A DNA stretch of 64,000 nt from Arthrobacter sp. AL12 (GTDB taxonomy: Bacteria; Actinomycetota; Actinomycetes; Actinomycetales; Micrococcaceae), in NCBI RefSeq assembly GCF_029960645.1, contig NZ_JASBQY010000016.1, forward strand, positions 39,440 through 103,439, given 5' to 3'. Under the pieces are notes generated by a model. It was not told where the DNA came from and searched no databases. It saw nothing but the letters and a program-made list of their open reading frames with translations. Positions 36,833 to 45,999 of the stretch are shown piece by piece. Position numbers and translations under genes: made by a program. Positions within the stretch are counted from its first letter, which is position 1. Each line of letters opens with the position of its first letter.

Positions 36833-37552
36833 ATGTGCGGCAGATACGTCATGAGCAGAGCCGTCGGTGATCTTCTCGCGGCATTCGACGTCCAGGAATC
36901 CTACGTCGATGAACTCCAGCCTTCCTACAACGTTGCCCCCACCGACACCGTCCCCTTGATTCTGGACCGGAGCTCAGGAGACGGCGCACCAGTGACGAGG
37001 AAGCTGGTCACTGCTCGATGGGGCCTGGTTCCGTCCTGGGCCAAGGACCCCAAAGGCGGCGCGAGACTCATCAACGCCAGAATGGAAACCGTCACCGAAA
37101 AACCCTCCTTCAGGAAGGCCGCATCAGCCAGACGCGGATTACTCGCAGGCGACGGATATTTTGAGTGGGAAAAGACCCCAGACGGCGGGAAGATCCCCAC
37201 CTACCTATTCGGGACGAACAACCAGATCCTCGCCTTCGCCGCCCTCTTTGAAAATTGGCCCGATCCTTCCCTGCCCAACGACCACCCGGACAAATGGCTG
37301 CGGACTGCCACGATCATCACCACCGAGGCCTCCGATGCCCTCGGCCACATCCACGACCGCACCCCGATGATCGTGCCTCCGGAGATGTATTCGGACTGGC
37401 TCGACCCCGGCACAACCTCCGAGGCCGACGTCCGCGCCCTGCTGGACTCGATGCCCGAACCGCACCTGGTGCCACGGGTCGTCAGCGACCGTGTCAACAG
37501 CGTCCGCCACAACGGGCCGGAGCTCATAGAACCAGCCCCCGCCGGCAGCTGA
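36833..37552 (+). CDS. SOS response-associated peptidase (SRAP / YedK / HMCES)
   Basis: 239 residues with all signature positions: Cys2 (MCGRYVMS), Asn33 in PSYNVAPT, Glu111 in GDGYFEWEK, and the catalytic His region ALGHIHDRTPMIVP. The protein forms a thiazolidine crosslink with abasic sites in single-stranded DNA, protecting them from error-prone repair. The call is firm from motifs. Despite the name there is no LexA box visible. It sits 1.6 kb from the dnaE2 operon. Confidence 0.93.
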   Translation: MCGRYVMSRAVGDLLAAFDVQESYVDELQPSYNVAPTDTVPLILDRSSGDGAPVTRKLVTARWGLVPSWAKDPKGGARLINARMETVTEKPSFRKAASARRGLLAGDGYFEWEKTPDGGKIPTYLFGTNNQILAFAALFENWPDPSLPNDHPDKWLRTATIITTEASDALGHIHDRTPMIVPPEMYSDWLDPGTTSEADVRALLDSMPEPHLVPRVVSDRVNSVRHNGPELIEPAPAGS

Positions 37553-37984
37553 CAGCTAACAGCCCCCAATTGCCGGCCCGGCGCCAGCGCTGTCGTCATC
37601 ACCGCGATTGTCCGCTCCCCACCGTGCGTCCTCATCCGCGCCTCCGCCGCCGTGGAGGTGGGCGGTCGCCGGTCGCAGGATATTCCGGCCTCGGGCCCGC
37701 AACCAAGAGCTAGTAGTCCGGGGCTGAAAGACGGGTAGCGCCTGCGAAAAGCGAGTACGGGAATGCCCGTTGCCCCGCTGGTCGGTCTCTTGTCCCGGAC
37801 ATACACTGGCCGGGTCTTGGCCTTAATATCATCGGAACATCTCACGGTTCGTCGCCGGCAAGCCCGCGACTGGCAGAACGTAGGACGCCATGTCTGTACG
37901 CAGTCTCCCGAATCGACATAGTTCGCGCGGGCCGGGCACGGAGGTTCCCCGGAATTCCCGGCATCAGGCGTTGGGAGGCCGGAA
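37553..37984. other. 432-bp intergenic region upstream of the phytase gene
   Basis: No supported gene. It should contain the phytase promoter. TAATAT/TATCAT at about 37826-37834 is the best -10 candidate, giving a leader of roughly 150 nt. No strong hairpin was seen. Confidence 0.4.
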
Positions 37985-40276
37985 GTGACACGCAAATCGA
38001 AGTTTGCTGCCATGCTGACGGTGGCTGGGCTACTCGCTGGACTGCATGTGGGGCTCGCTGCTCCGGTCGCGAGTGCGGCGGTGGCGCCGGTGAGCGCAAC
38101 GGTCGAAACGGCCCCGATTCACGGATCAGGGGATGCCGCGGACGACCCGGCCATCTGGATCCACCCCACCGACCCGTCCAAGAGCACCATCATAGGCACG
38201 GACAAGAGCACGGATGGGCGGGGTCTTGTCGTTTACGACCTGTCCGGACGGGAGTTGTTCTATTACCCTGACGGACGGATGAACAATGTTGATGTCCGCT
38301 ACAACTTTCCCCTCGGCAGCAGCCGCGTCGGCTTGGTCGGCGTCTCGAACCGGGTCAGGAGCCTTGACTTCTACAAGGTCAACGAGTCTGACCGCTCCCT
38401 GACGAAGGTCGGCAGCTTCGCGCCCACCGCCAACATCGGCACGCCCCGCGGGTTCTCCTTCTACCATTCCCCGGACACCGGTAAGTATTTCGCTTATGTC
38501 ACCGATGTCGGCAAGGTCGAGCAGTGGGAACTTGACGGCTCCACCGGATCAGTTACGGGACGTCTCGTGCGCAGCTGGACCGTAAGCGGTCCCGCCCACA
38601 CCGAGGGCCTGGTGGCCGATGATGAGATGAAGCGGCTCTACATTGCGCAGGAGGACATCGGCGGGATCTGGCGCTACGGCGCCGAGCCCGGGGACTCGAC
38701 CGCGGGGACGAAAGTTGTCAGCACCACTGAGAATGGCGGCGACATCGTTCAGGACATCAAGGGCATCAGCATCTACTACGGTAGCGGTGGCGCCGGTTAC
38801 CTGCTGGCCGCGAGCCAGGGCTCCAACCGCTTCCACGCCTACGCCCGCGACGACAACCGTCCGCTGGGAGCCTTCGCTATCCCGGCCGGGAACGGGATCG
38901 ACGCTGTGACCGGGATGGACGGGATTGACGTCACCAACTTCGGCGTCGGCGGGCCCTTTCCCCAGGGCTTCTTCGTCACGCAGGACACCGCCAACGACAA
39001 CGGGCAGCGCCAGAACTTCAAGGCGGTGCCATGGCAGTCCATCGCGGCCGCCTATACGCCGGCTTTACTCGTCGATGCTTCCTATGACCCGCGCAAAATC
39101 GGGGCTGGGACCCCGACTGCCCAACCACCGGACACTACGATCACGAGCAGGCCGGCCAACCCGACGAGCTCCACATCGGCTCAGTTCAGCTTCACCTCGA
39201 CGTCGACCAGCGCGACCTTCGCCTGCTCGCTCGACGCGGCAGCATTCGCCGACTGCAACAGTCCGGTGTCGTACACGGGACTGACCGACGGCGGGCATAC
39301 CTTCCAGGTTCGTGCCGCTGACCAGAACGGCCCTGACCCGACACCCGCCAGCTATGCGTGGACCGTGGACACGACGACTCCGGCAGGGGACACTACGCCC
39401 CCGGAAACGACGATCACGTCGGGACCATCTGCGACGTCGACGTCGACCAGCGCTTCCTTCGCACTCGCCTCAAGTGAAGCCAATTCGACGTTCCAGTGCA
39501 GCCTGGATGGTGCACCGCCTGTCGCGTGCACCTCGCCGCAGACCTACACCGGGTTGTCGACCGGGTCCCACACGTTCGGTGCGTGGGCCACCGACGCAGC
39601 CGGCAACACCGATGCGACAGCAGCGACGCAGACCTGGACCGTCAGCCCCAGCGACCCGGGCGGCGGCAGGGGCATCATCCGGGAGTCGGTGAGCCAAGCC
39701 ACGAACACCGCAGCGAGCACCACGCTTTCGATCCCCAAGCCGGCCAACGTCGCCCAGGGAGATCTCCTCGTCAGCTGTCTCGCCCTGAACGGCGGCAGCA
39801 TCACCGCGACAGGTGTCCCGGCCGGGTGGACACGGCTGGCCGCCGTGACCACCATCGCAAACCCGAAAGTCTACGGCTACTACAAGGTGGCCACCGCGTC
39901 CGAGTCGGCGAGTTATTCCTGGAGGACAACTTCGACGACAAGCGGAGGGGGTATGGCGAGGTATTCCGGTGCCTCGGGGCTTGACACCGCCGCCACGTCC
40001 GCATCCGGCGCGGCAACATCCTCGGGAACCGTCCCGGCAGTGACAACGACGGCCGCGAACGCGATGCTCGTCGGATGTATGAGCGTCAACTCCGGCTCGG
40101 TCACCCTCACGACACCGACCGGGATGGCCCAGGCAGTCGAGACCGGCGCCCGCCGCTTCGAGGTTGCCGATGGCATTAGCGCGGTCGCTGGACCAAGCGG
40201 GGCGAAGACGTGGACGTTCAGTGCCGCCCGGGAGTGGGCCGGTTGGCTGGTTGCCCTTCGACCAAAGACGCCGTAA
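37985..40276 (+). CDS. Secreted beta-propeller phytase with Ig-like and C-terminal domains
   Basis: The start is the GTG at 37985 with GGGAGG 6 nt upstream; 763 residues. A signal peptide ends near AAPVASA. Residues about 40-365 form a beta-propeller phytase (DDPAIWIHPTDPSKSTIIGT, YYPDGRMNNVDVRYNFPL, HTEGLVADDEMKRLY and DGIDVTNFG regions), a calcium-dependent enzyme releasing phosphate from phytate. Two related Ig-like modules of about 85 residues follow (each with a SxTFxCSLDxxxxxxC core), then a 190-residue C-terminal domain of the kind found in actinobacterial exoproteins. No PHO-type regulatory site was recognised. Confidence 0.88.
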   Translation: MTRKSKFAAMLTVAGLLAGLHVGLAAPVASAAVAPVSATVETAPIHGSGDAADDPAIWIHPTDPSKSTIIGTDKSTDGRGLVVYDLSGRELFYYPDGRMNNVDVRYNFPLGSSRVGLVGVSNRVRSLDFYKVNESDRSLTKVGSFAPTANIGTPRGFSFYHSPDTGKYFAYVTDVGKVEQWELDGSTGSVTGRLVRSWTVSGPAHTEGLVADDEMKRLYIAQEDIGGIWRYGAEPGDSTAGTKVVSTTENGGDIVQDIKGISIYYGSGGAGYLLAASQGSNRFHAYARDDNRPLGAFAIPAGNGIDAVTGMDGIDVTNFGVGGPFPQGFFVTQDTANDNGQRQNFKAVPWQSIAAAYTPALLVDASYDPRKIGAGTPTAQPPDTTITSRPANPTSSTSAQFSFTSTSTSATFACSLDAAAFADCNSPVSYTGLTDGGHTFQVRAADQNGPDPTPASYAWTVDTTTPAGDTTPPETTITSGPSATSTSTSASFALASSEANSTFQCSLDGAPPVACTSPQTYTGLSTGSHTFGAWATDAAGNTDATAATQTWTVSPSDPGGGRGIIRESVSQATNTAASTTLSIPKPANVAQGDLLVSCLALNGGSITATGVPAGWTRLAAVTTIANPKVYGYYKVATASESASYSWRTTSTTSGGGMARYSGASGLDTAATSASGAATSSGTVPAVTTTAANAMLVGCMSVNSGSVTLTTPTGMAQAVETGARRFEVADGISAVAGPSGAKTWTFSAAREWAGWLVALRPKTP

Positions 40277-40463
40277 CTCCGCATGTACCGGCTCCCAGGT
40301 CAACGCCGGGTGGTTTCTTTGTAGTTGATGCCGGCGTGGCCGGCAACGGCCGCCCTGCGGGAATACCCGTCCCCGGGTTACGGTTAATGGGAGTAATGTA
40401 CGACTTTTTGTCGGCACCCGGCGCTGCCACCGCGCGCCGCCAGCGAACTTTGAGGAGATCTTC

Positions 40464-40721
40464 GTGGACTTCACCCCCGAATCCGGCACCGTCACCATGT
40501 TTTCGACCACCTGGTGCGGCTACTGCAACCGCCTGAAGAAGCAGCTGGACGCCCAGGGCATCGGGTACACCGAGATCAACATCGAAGAAGTGGACGGCAC
40601 CGCAGATCTCGTGGAGAAGCTCAACGGAGGCAACCGCACCGTTCCCACCGTGCTGTTCCCGGACGGCACCGCCGCCACCAACCCCTCCGCTGCCGAGGTC
40701 AAGAGCCGACTCGCGGCCTAA
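40464..40721 (+). CDS. mrx1: Mycoredoxin (glutaredoxin-like)
   Basis: 85 residues of thioredoxin fold with WCGYC (Cys18, Cys21), the CxYC form typical of mycoredoxin-1, and the cis-Pro in NRTVPTVLFPDGT. It reduces mycothiol mixed disulfides. The GTG at 40464 has GAGGAG at 40452-40457. It is followed by a strong terminator and the mycothiol-dependent formaldehyde genes. Confidence 0.9.
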   Translation: MDFTPESGTVTMFSTTWCGYCNRLKKQLDAQGIGYTEINIEEVDGTADLVEKLNGGNRTVPTVLFPDGTAATNPSAAEVKSRLAA

Positions 40722-40750
40722 GGCACACCCCCTGAACAAATAGCGACGAC

Positions 40751-40778
40751 GGCGCGGCCACCCACGGGTGGCCGCGCC
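40751..40778 (+). terminator. Terminator after the mycoredoxin gene
   Basis: GGCGCGGCCACCC and GGGTGGCCGCGCC form a perfect stem of up to 13 bp (about 12 usable) with a minimal loop. No T-tract. Confidence 0.72.
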
Positions 40779-40888
40779 GCACCGCGTTGTGCGGCACGAG
40801 TCCTGCGCGAGCGAAGTCTTGCGTGACAGAAGTCTTGAGACACGAGTATTTGCGGCCAGAACCGCGACCGAGCAGAGGAGCTATTTCC

Positions 40889-41974
40889 ATGGTCCATAAA
40901 GTCAAAGGCGCAGTAGTCCGCTCCAAGGGAGCACCCGTCACCCTGGAGACCATCCTGGTCCCGGATCCCGGACCCGGCGAGGCCCTGGTGGACCTCCTCA
41001 CCTGCGGCGTCTGCCACACCGACCTGCACTACAAGCAGGGCGCCATCAACGACGACTTCCCGTTCCTGCTCGGACACGAGGCCACCGGTGTCGTCAGCGC
41101 CGTGGGCCCTGACGTCACCGAGGTGGCCCCCGGCGACCGCGTGGTGCTGAACTGGCGTGCCGTCTGCGGCGAATGCCGCGCCTGTGCCAAGGGCCAGCCG
41201 CAGTACTGCTTCAACACGCACAACGCCACCCAGAAGATGACGCTCGAGGACGGCACCGAACTCACTGCGGCGCTCGGCATCGGCGCCTTCGCCGAGAAGA
41301 CCCTCGTCGCCGCCGGTCAGTGCACCAAGGTGGAACCCGAGGCTGACCCGGCCGCCGTCGGCCTGCTCGGCTGCGGCGTGATGGCAGGCATCGGCGCGGC
41401 TATCAACACCGGAAACGTCAGGCGCGGCGATTCCGTCGCCGTCATCGGTTGCGGCGGCGTGGGTGTGGCGGCCGTTGCCGGCGCCGCGCTCGCCGGCGCC
41501 ACCACGGTGATCGCCGTCGACATCGACCCGAAGAAGCTCGAACGCGCCAAGGACCTCGGGGCAACACACACCGTGGACTCCTCCGCCGCCGACCCGGTCG
41601 AGGCGATCCGCGAACTGACCGGCGGCTTCGGCGCCGACGTCGTGATCGACGCCGTCGGACGTCCCGAGACGTACAAGCAGGCGTTCTACGCCCGCGACCT
41701 CGCCGGCACCGTGGTCCTCGTCGGCGTTCCCAGCCCCGAAATGACCCTGGAACTGCCGCTGCTGGACGTGTTCGGCCGCGGCGGCTCGCTCAAGTCCTCG
41801 TGGTACGGCGACTGCCTCCCCTCGCGCGACTTCCCTATGCTGATCGACCTCTACCAGCAGGGCAAGCTGGACCTGGACGCCTTCGTCACTGAGCGGATCA
41901 CGATCGACCAGATCGAGGAAGCGTTCGACAAGATGCACTCCGGCTCGGTGCTGCGCTCGGTCGTGGAACTGTGA
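40889..41974 (+). CDS. S-(hydroxymethyl)mycothiol dehydrogenase
   Basis: 361 residues from the ATG at 40889 (GAGGAG upstream). A class III zinc alcohol dehydrogenase: catalytic zinc site [14 protein letters not shown] and GHEATGVV, structural zinc cysteines in [15 protein letters not shown], and nucleotide fold [15 protein letters not shown]. The length and the adjoining MBL-fold gene fit the mycothiol-dependent formaldehyde dehydrogenase (MscR/AdhE2 type) rather than a simple alcohol dehydrogenase. It oxidises formaldehyde-mycothiol adducts. Confidence 0.88.
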   Translation: MVHKVKGAVVRSKGAPVTLETILVPDPGPGEALVDLLTCGVCHTDLHYKQGAINDDFPFLLGHEATGVVSAVGPDVTEVAPGDRVVLNWRAVCGECRACAKGQPQYCFNTHNATQKMTLEDGTELTAALGIGAFAEKTLVAAGQCTKVEPEADPAAVGLLGCGVMAGIGAAINTGNVRRGDSVAVIGCGGVGVAAVAGAALAGATTVIAVDIDPKKLERAKDLGATHTVDSSAADPVEAIRELTGGFGADVVIDAVGRPETYKQAFYARDLAGTVVLVGVPSPEMTLELPLLDVFGRGGSLKSSWYGDCLPSRDFPMLIDLYQQGKLDLDAFVTERITIDQIEEAFDKMHSGSVLRSVVEL

Positions 41975-42618
41975 GCGGCGGCCCCGTGAAAGGTCTCCGG
42001 ATCGACCGGCTGGTCACCTCGGGCACGTTCTCGCTCGACGGAGGCACCTGGGATGTCGACAACAACGTCTGGATCGTGGGCAACGACACGGAATGCGTCG
42101 TGATCGACCCGGCGCACGACCCCGACGCCGTCGAGGCTGCCGTCGCCGGCCGCAAGGTCACCGCGATCCTCCTGACGCACGGCCACGATGACCACATCGC
42201 CGCCGTCGGCGAGGTCCGCGGGCGCGTCAACGCCCCGGTGCACCTCAACCGCGAGGACTGGATGCTCTGGGAGAAGGTGTTCCCGGGAACCGAACCGGAC
42301 CACGCGATCGAGGACGGGGACACCTTCGACGTCGCCGGCGCACGGCTCGTAGCGCTGCACACGCCGGGACATTCCCCCGGGTCCATGTGCTTCTCCCTCG
42401 CGCGCGAGGGCACCGTGTTCAGCGGCGACACCTTGTTCCAGGGCGGGCCGGGCGCCACCGGCCGGTCCTACAGCGACTTCCCCACCATCATCGAGTCCAT
42501 CAAGGCCCGGCTGCTGACCCTGCCGGCGGACACCGTGGTGCTCACCGGCCACGGCGATCCGACGACGGTCGGCGCCGAGGCGCCGCAGCTTCAGGAATGG
42601 ATCGCCCGGGGCCACTAA
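41971..42618 (+). CDS. MBL-fold metallo-hydrolase, partner of the mycothiol dehydrogenase
   Basis: 215 residues with metal motif [14 protein letters not shown], later ligands in [14 protein letters not shown] and [13 protein letters not shown], and [10 protein letters not shown]. Glyoxalase-II-like. The GTG start overlaps the dehydrogenase stop (GTGA), so the two are coupled; hydrolysis of S-formylmycothiol or another mycothiol thioester is the likely role, by analogy with glyoxalase II in glutathione systems. Terminated by a hairpin. Confidence 0.87.
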   Translation: MSGGPVKGLRIDRLVTSGTFSLDGGTWDVDNNVWIVGNDTECVVIDPAHDPDAVEAAVAGRKVTAILLTHGHDDHIAAVGEVRGRVNAPVHLNREDWMLWEKVFPGTEPDHAIEDGDTFDVAGARLVALHTPGHSPGSMCFSLAREGTVFSGDTLFQGGPGATGRSYSDFPTIIESIKARLLTLPADTVVLTGHGDPTTVGAEAPQLQEWIARGH

Positions 42619-42674
42619 CTGACTCGCAGCAAGGGCCGTTCTGAGCGCTGGGAAGGTCCCCTGCCGCCAGTTAG
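42615..42674 (+). terminator. Bulged hairpin after the mycothiol operon
   Basis: CTAACTG (42615-42621, covering the stop codon) pairs with CAGTTAG (42668-42674). Inside, GCAG/CTGC and GGG-CC/GG-CCC pairs follow, with TTC/GAA nearest the loop. The inner AAGGGCCGTT is shared with the hairpin after dcp. Confidence 0.5.
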
Positions 42675-42705
42675 ATGGATCCGCCGGTCACATCCTGCGC
42701 AGGTC

Positions 42706-43455
42706 TCAGCCGAGCAGGCTGCCGAAGTCGCCGTAGGCCAGGGTGGCGTAGCGGGCGTACGTACCGATCACGGCCGCCTCGATGGCGTCCACGTCCAGGT
42801 GCGGGACGAGGTCATTGACGGCGCCCGCGGTGGCCGGATCCCAGTCCAGGCCGAGGGCGGCGTAACTGGCCTCCAGCACCGCGCGGATCGGGGCCGAGTT
42901 CTCCACCACGATGACGGAGCTGAACAGCCAGCCGCCGGCCACCACCCGCTGGGCCGTGCCGATCAGCTTGAGCTGGTGCTGCGGAAACTCCCGGTCCTGG
43001 CCGTGGACGCTGAATTCCCCGGGACAGTACTCCCCGGGGATCTCCCCCACCGCGGCGTCGACCCCGGCGCTGCGCAGCGCACTGGCCAGCATCTCGCCGA
43101 AGAAGGAAAACCGCCGCTTGGCCCCGGCGATCGCGTCCGTGTCCGGCTCCAGGTGGTCGATCACGAGGGTCCCCTGATGGTACGCGGCGGCGCGTCCCCC
43201 GGCCTTGCGGACCAGCGGTTCGAAGCCCAGTTCGCGGCAGGCCTGCGCGGCGGCCTCAAAACCCGGCAGGTGCGTGTCCCGCTGCCCGAAGGCCACGGTG
43301 GGCGCCGGCCGGTACAGCCGGATCATGGGGCCCACACCGCCGGTTTTGACCTTCCGCAGCAGTTCCAGAACGAGGTCCAGGTCCGCGGCGGCGCCCAGTG
43401 ATTCCTCCTGCCGGAAAATCGTCAGCGTCCGCGCTGCGTCTGCGGCCTCCGGCAT
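42706..43455 (-). CDS. Lipoate-protein ligase A-type protein (BPL/LplA/LipB fold)
   Basis: 249 residues from the ATG at 43455; GGGGAG lies about 10 nt upstream (an alternative ATG is 24 nt higher). Visible family features: RLYRPAPTVAFGQRDT, RKAGGRAAAYHQGTLVIDH and the HGQDREF...QLKLIGTAQRVVAGGW segment. It probably attaches lipoate, or transfers octanoyl groups, to a dehydrogenase E2 or GcvH; which of these cannot be told here. Divergent from the DUF2177 gene with only 16 bp between starts. Confidence 0.82.
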   Translation of the reverse strand: MPEAADAARTLTIFRQEESLGAAADLDLVLELLRKVKTGGVGPMIRLYRPAPTVAFGQRDTHLPGFEAAAQACRELGFEPLVRKAGGRAAAYHQGTLVIDHLEPDTDAIAGAKRRFSFFGEMLASALRSAGVDAAVGEIPGEYCPGEFSVHGQDREFPQHQLKLIGTAQRVVAGGWLFSSVIVVENSAPIRAVLEASYAALGLDWDPATAGAVNDLVPHLDVDAIEAAVIGTYARYATLAYGDFGSLLG

Positions 43456-43458
43456 CTT

Positions 43459-43471
43459 GTTATGCTCCCCT
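43459..43471 (+). promoter_or_regulatory. Extended -10 promoter of the DUF2177 gene
   Basis: TGT followed by TATGCT (43461-43466) matches the extended -10 form and lies 5 nt before the ATG at 43472, indicating a leaderless message. No Shine-Dalgarno is present. Confidence 0.45.
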
Positions 43472-43855
43472 ATGGTCATTTTGCAGTTCCTCGTCGTAGC
43501 CGCCGCGTTCGCCGTCATCGATTCCGTCTGGCTCAAGTCAATGAGCAAGTTCTACCGGCGCCATCTGGGGCACCTCATGGCGGACAAACCCCATCTAGGG
43601 TACGCCGTCGCCTTCTATGTCCTGTACATCGCCGGGATCGTCTTCTTCGCCCTCCGGCCGGCGCTCGACGGCGGCAGCTGGCTCACGGCGCTCGGTTACG
43701 GCGCTGCGCTGGGCACCTTCGCCTACGCCACCTATGACCTCACCAACGCCGCCACCCTGAAGAACTGGCCGCTCATCATCGTCGTCGCGGACATCGCCTG
43801 GGGTGCCGTGCTGACCGGCCTGGCCACCGTGGTCGGCTGGCTGGTCTTCCACTAG
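43472..43855 (+). CDS. DUF2177 membrane protein
   Basis: 127 residues with four membrane segments, beginning MVILQFLVVAAAFAVIDSVW and containing GYAVAFYVLYIAGIVFFALR, TFAYATYDLTNAATLKNW (the conserved family motif) and a last helix ending in VGWLVFH. Function of the family is unknown. Start chosen by the promoter just upstream; the open frame continues further up over the divergent gene. Confidence 0.82.
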   Translation: MVILQFLVVAAAFAVIDSVWLKSMSKFYRRHLGHLMADKPHLGYAVAFYVLYIAGIVFFALRPALDGGSWLTALGYGAALGTFAYATYDLTNAATLKNWPLIIVVADIAWGAVLTGLATVVGWLVFH

Positions 43856-43860
43856 GCTTC

Positions 43861-43934
43861 AGCCGGCACCAGCACCGGCACCGGCACCGACAACAGGACC
43901 GGCACGGACAACAGGACCAGCACCGGTACCGGCC
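43861..43934. repeat. Short GC-rich tandem repeats between DUF2177 and thioesterase genes
   Basis: Two 18-bp units (43883-43900 and 43901-43918, one mismatch) sit within degenerate ACCGGC repeats. They may contribute to terminator structure; no clear function. Confidence 0.6.
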
Positions 43935-43995
43935 CGCTGCAGCCGGTTGCCCGGCTGCCCGGCCGCCGCGGAACTGCCGGCGGGCCGGCTCAGCC

Positions 43996-44799
43996 CTACG
44001 ACTTACGGAGCGTCAGAATCTGCTCGGCGCGGCCGAACGGGCCGGTGAGGTCGTGGAGCACGGTCGAGGTCAGGCCGATCCCGTCCGTGCCGAACGACAC
44101 CTCGTTGTCCAGCCCCAGCCACTCCCCTTCGGGGCGCCGGTACATGTGAATCTGGAGGTCCAGGTTGGGGAAGGAGTAGCTGCCCTTGCCCGGGGGAACG
44201 CGGGCGGCGATGCCGTTGGCAGTGTCCACCAGGCCGACCAGCCGGGCAAGGTCGCTGCTGTCCTTCCGGTCCGTCAGCGGGTGCCCGGTGTGCAGCCAGA
44301 CCGTGCCCGACCCGGCGCGGTGCCCGTCGGCGATCCGCATTTCCAGGGACGCGATGTAGCCGCCCGGCCAGATGCTCGCGGCGTCGTACGGTTCGCAGTC
44401 CTCCGGCGCGGGAATCCCGGGATCCTCAAACGCTGCGATGGCGCTGGTGTCGGAGGTGATCATGCGCCACGCCGTGGCGCGGATCGCGGTGCGGCCGGCT
44501 GCGGTCAGCTCGGCCTGCACCAGTTCAATGGTCCGGCCAGGGCGGAGCGTCGTGGTGACGACCTCGAACTCCCCGCCCGGAATCAGGCCAAGGATCTCGT
44601 AGCTCAGGCGCGCCATCCGCATGTCATCGCGCGGCTCATGGCGGTCCAGGCAGTCCGCCATGATGCCGGAGGCAGGAGCCATGTGCTGCTCGTGCTCATT
44701 CCAGGCGCCCTGGGCGTGGATGGTGGAGCGGAAACGCCCGCCGCCCAGTACCTCATAGTAGAAATCGCCTTCGGCTAGCACCGGTAGTTCAGCAGTCAA
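43996..44799 (-). CDS. Acyl-CoA thioesterase family protein (double hotdog)
   Basis: 267 residues from a TTG at 44799 with AAAGG about 9 nt upstream; a longer Cys/Pro-rich extension in frame is not convincing. The core has FYYEVLGGGRFRSTIHAQG, GLVDTANGIAARVPP and LDLQIHMYRRPEGEWLGLD, typical of actinobacterial thioesterase-family proteins with two tandem hotdog folds. It likely hydrolyses acyl-CoA esters; substrate unknown. Confidence 0.8.
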   Translation of the reverse strand: MTAELPVLAEGDFYYEVLGGGRFRSTIHAQGAWNEHEQHMAPASGIMADCLDRHEPRDDMRMARLSYEILGLIPGGEFEVVTTTLRPGRTIELVQAELTAAGRTAIRATAWRMITSDTSAIAAFEDPGIPAPEDCEPYDAASIWPGGYIASLEMRIADGHRAGSGTVWLHTGHPLTDRKDSSDLARLVGLVDTANGIAARVPPGKGSYSFPNLDLQIHMYRRPEGEWLGLDNEVSFGTDGIGLTSTVLHDLTGPFGRAEQILTLRKS

Positions 44800-44977
44800 T
44801 GTCTGCCCTTTCGCGTGGCTGGTAATCCCAGAACACACTATCGCTTCCGCGCCAGCGGCAGGCCCGCCGCACGGCAGTCGACGGGATGCTCGTTGAGGGC
44901 AACATTGGCTGCTACAAGCAGGGCAACACGGTTCCGGACTTGCCTGACCCGTGCCGGGAACAGCGCAGACATTGCGC

Positions 44978-45015
44978 AACTGACGGCCACCCCGTGGTCG
45001 GGTTGGCCGTCAGTT
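44978..45015 (-). terminator. Terminator after the DJ-1/PfpI gene
   Basis: AACTGACGGCCA (44978-44989) and TGGCCGTCAGTT (45004-45015) form a perfect 12-bp stem, with CCCG/CGGG continuing inwards. It overlaps no gene and lies 17 bp past the minus-strand stop. Confidence 0.68.
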
Positions 45016-45031
45016 CACTGCGCTGCTGGTG

Positions 45032-45808
45032 TTAGTGCTCCGCTTCCGCGGCAGCCTTCTTGGCGTTCTTCTCGGCGTCCTTCTCGGCGCGCAGAGCCTC
45101 GGTGTCGTGCTGTTCCATGGCTTTTTCCTGGTGGATGACCTCTGCGAAGAGCTTCTCCATTTCCTTGGCCACGCCGGCGGCTGAGGCCGGGTTCTGGCCG
45201 GTCACGAGCCGCTCGTCAACCACGACTTTCTCCTCAAAAACATCAGCGGCGACGTGGGTGGCGCCCTGTTCCTCAAGGCGGTCTGCCAGGAAGAACGGGA
45301 TCACTTTGTCCTTCCCCGCGGCAACCTCCTCGTCGTTGGTGAAGGCGGCCACCTTCCGGCCCTCGACGAGGCGGAACCCGTTGTCCAATTCCACATTCAG
45401 CAGACCGGCCGGTCCGTGGCAGACCGCACCCACCAAGCCGCCGGCGTTGTAGACGCTGGCCACCAGATTGTGCAGGCCTTTGCTGTCCGGGAAGTCCCAC
45501 ATGGTGCCGTGGCCGCCCACGAGGAAGACGGCGTCGTACTGGTCGGGATCAACGACGTCGACGCGGGCCGTGTTGTAGAGGCCGGCGCGGGTGGTCTCGT
45601 CCTCCGTGAAGGCGACCTGGATGGGATCGTCCGTGTCCACCTCGTCGCGCGGGGGCTGGCCGCCCTGGATGGACGCGAAGTCGACGAAATGCCCGGAATC
45701 CTTGAAGACCTTCCAGGGATGTGCAGCTTCGGCCACGTTGTAGCCGGTCTTCTCTCCCGTGTCGCCGATCTCGGAAACGCTGGTCAATACCATGAGGATT
45801 TTCTTCAT
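45032..45808 (-). CDS. DJ-1/PfpI family protein, Hsp31-type glutamine-amidotransferase-like
   Basis: 258 residues. Begins MKKILMVLTSVSEIG; DAVFLVGGHGTMWDFPDS is the conserved glycine loop, and the nucleophilic elbow Cys is in GLVGAVCHGPAGLLN. A conserved late DERLVTGQNPASAAGVA motif follows. The Lys/Ala/Glu-rich tail of about 30 residues is an extra feature. Members act as chaperones or glyoxalase III-like deglycases; the exact activity is uncertain. Monocistronic, with its own terminator. Confidence 0.85.
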   Translation of the reverse strand: MKKILMVLTSVSEIGDTGEKTGYNVAEAAHPWKVFKDSGHFVDFASIQGGQPPRDEVDTDDPIQVAFTEDETTRAGLYNTARVDVVDPDQYDAVFLVGGHGTMWDFPDSKGLHNLVASVYNAGGLVGAVCHGPAGLLNVELDNGFRLVEGRKVAAFTNDEEVAAGKDKVIPFFLADRLEEQGATHVAADVFEEKVVVDERLVTGQNPASAAGVAKEMEKLFAEVIHQEKAMEQHDTEALRAEKDAEKNAKKAAAEAEH

Positions 45809-45932
45809 GAAGTGCTCCTATCTGCTGGATTCCAGCCTACGCCCAGCCCATCCCAGTTCCTTGGAACCGGGGGCACTGGAACGGGCACACCCGGCGTCGC
45901 GGCGGGCCTGGGCGACGGGACCTCGTGAGCCA

Positions 45933-45966
45933 CACACGAAGGGCGCCGCGCGCACGGCGCCCTTCG
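45933..45966 (-). terminator. Terminator after the DUF427 gene
   Basis: CACGAAGGGCGCCG (45933-45946) pairs perfectly with CGGCGCCCTTCGTG (45953-45966) over 14 bp, loop CGCGCA. 33 bp downstream of the stop. Confidence 0.75.
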
Positions 45967-45999
45967 TGCCAAGGGGTTGAGCATGTTTGTGCCTGCGTG

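Noticed and set aside
36117..36854. 245-codon frame in the gap before the SRAP gene
   Set aside because: Arg-rich, overlaps the SRAP start and promoter, and has no RBS; not supported as a gene.
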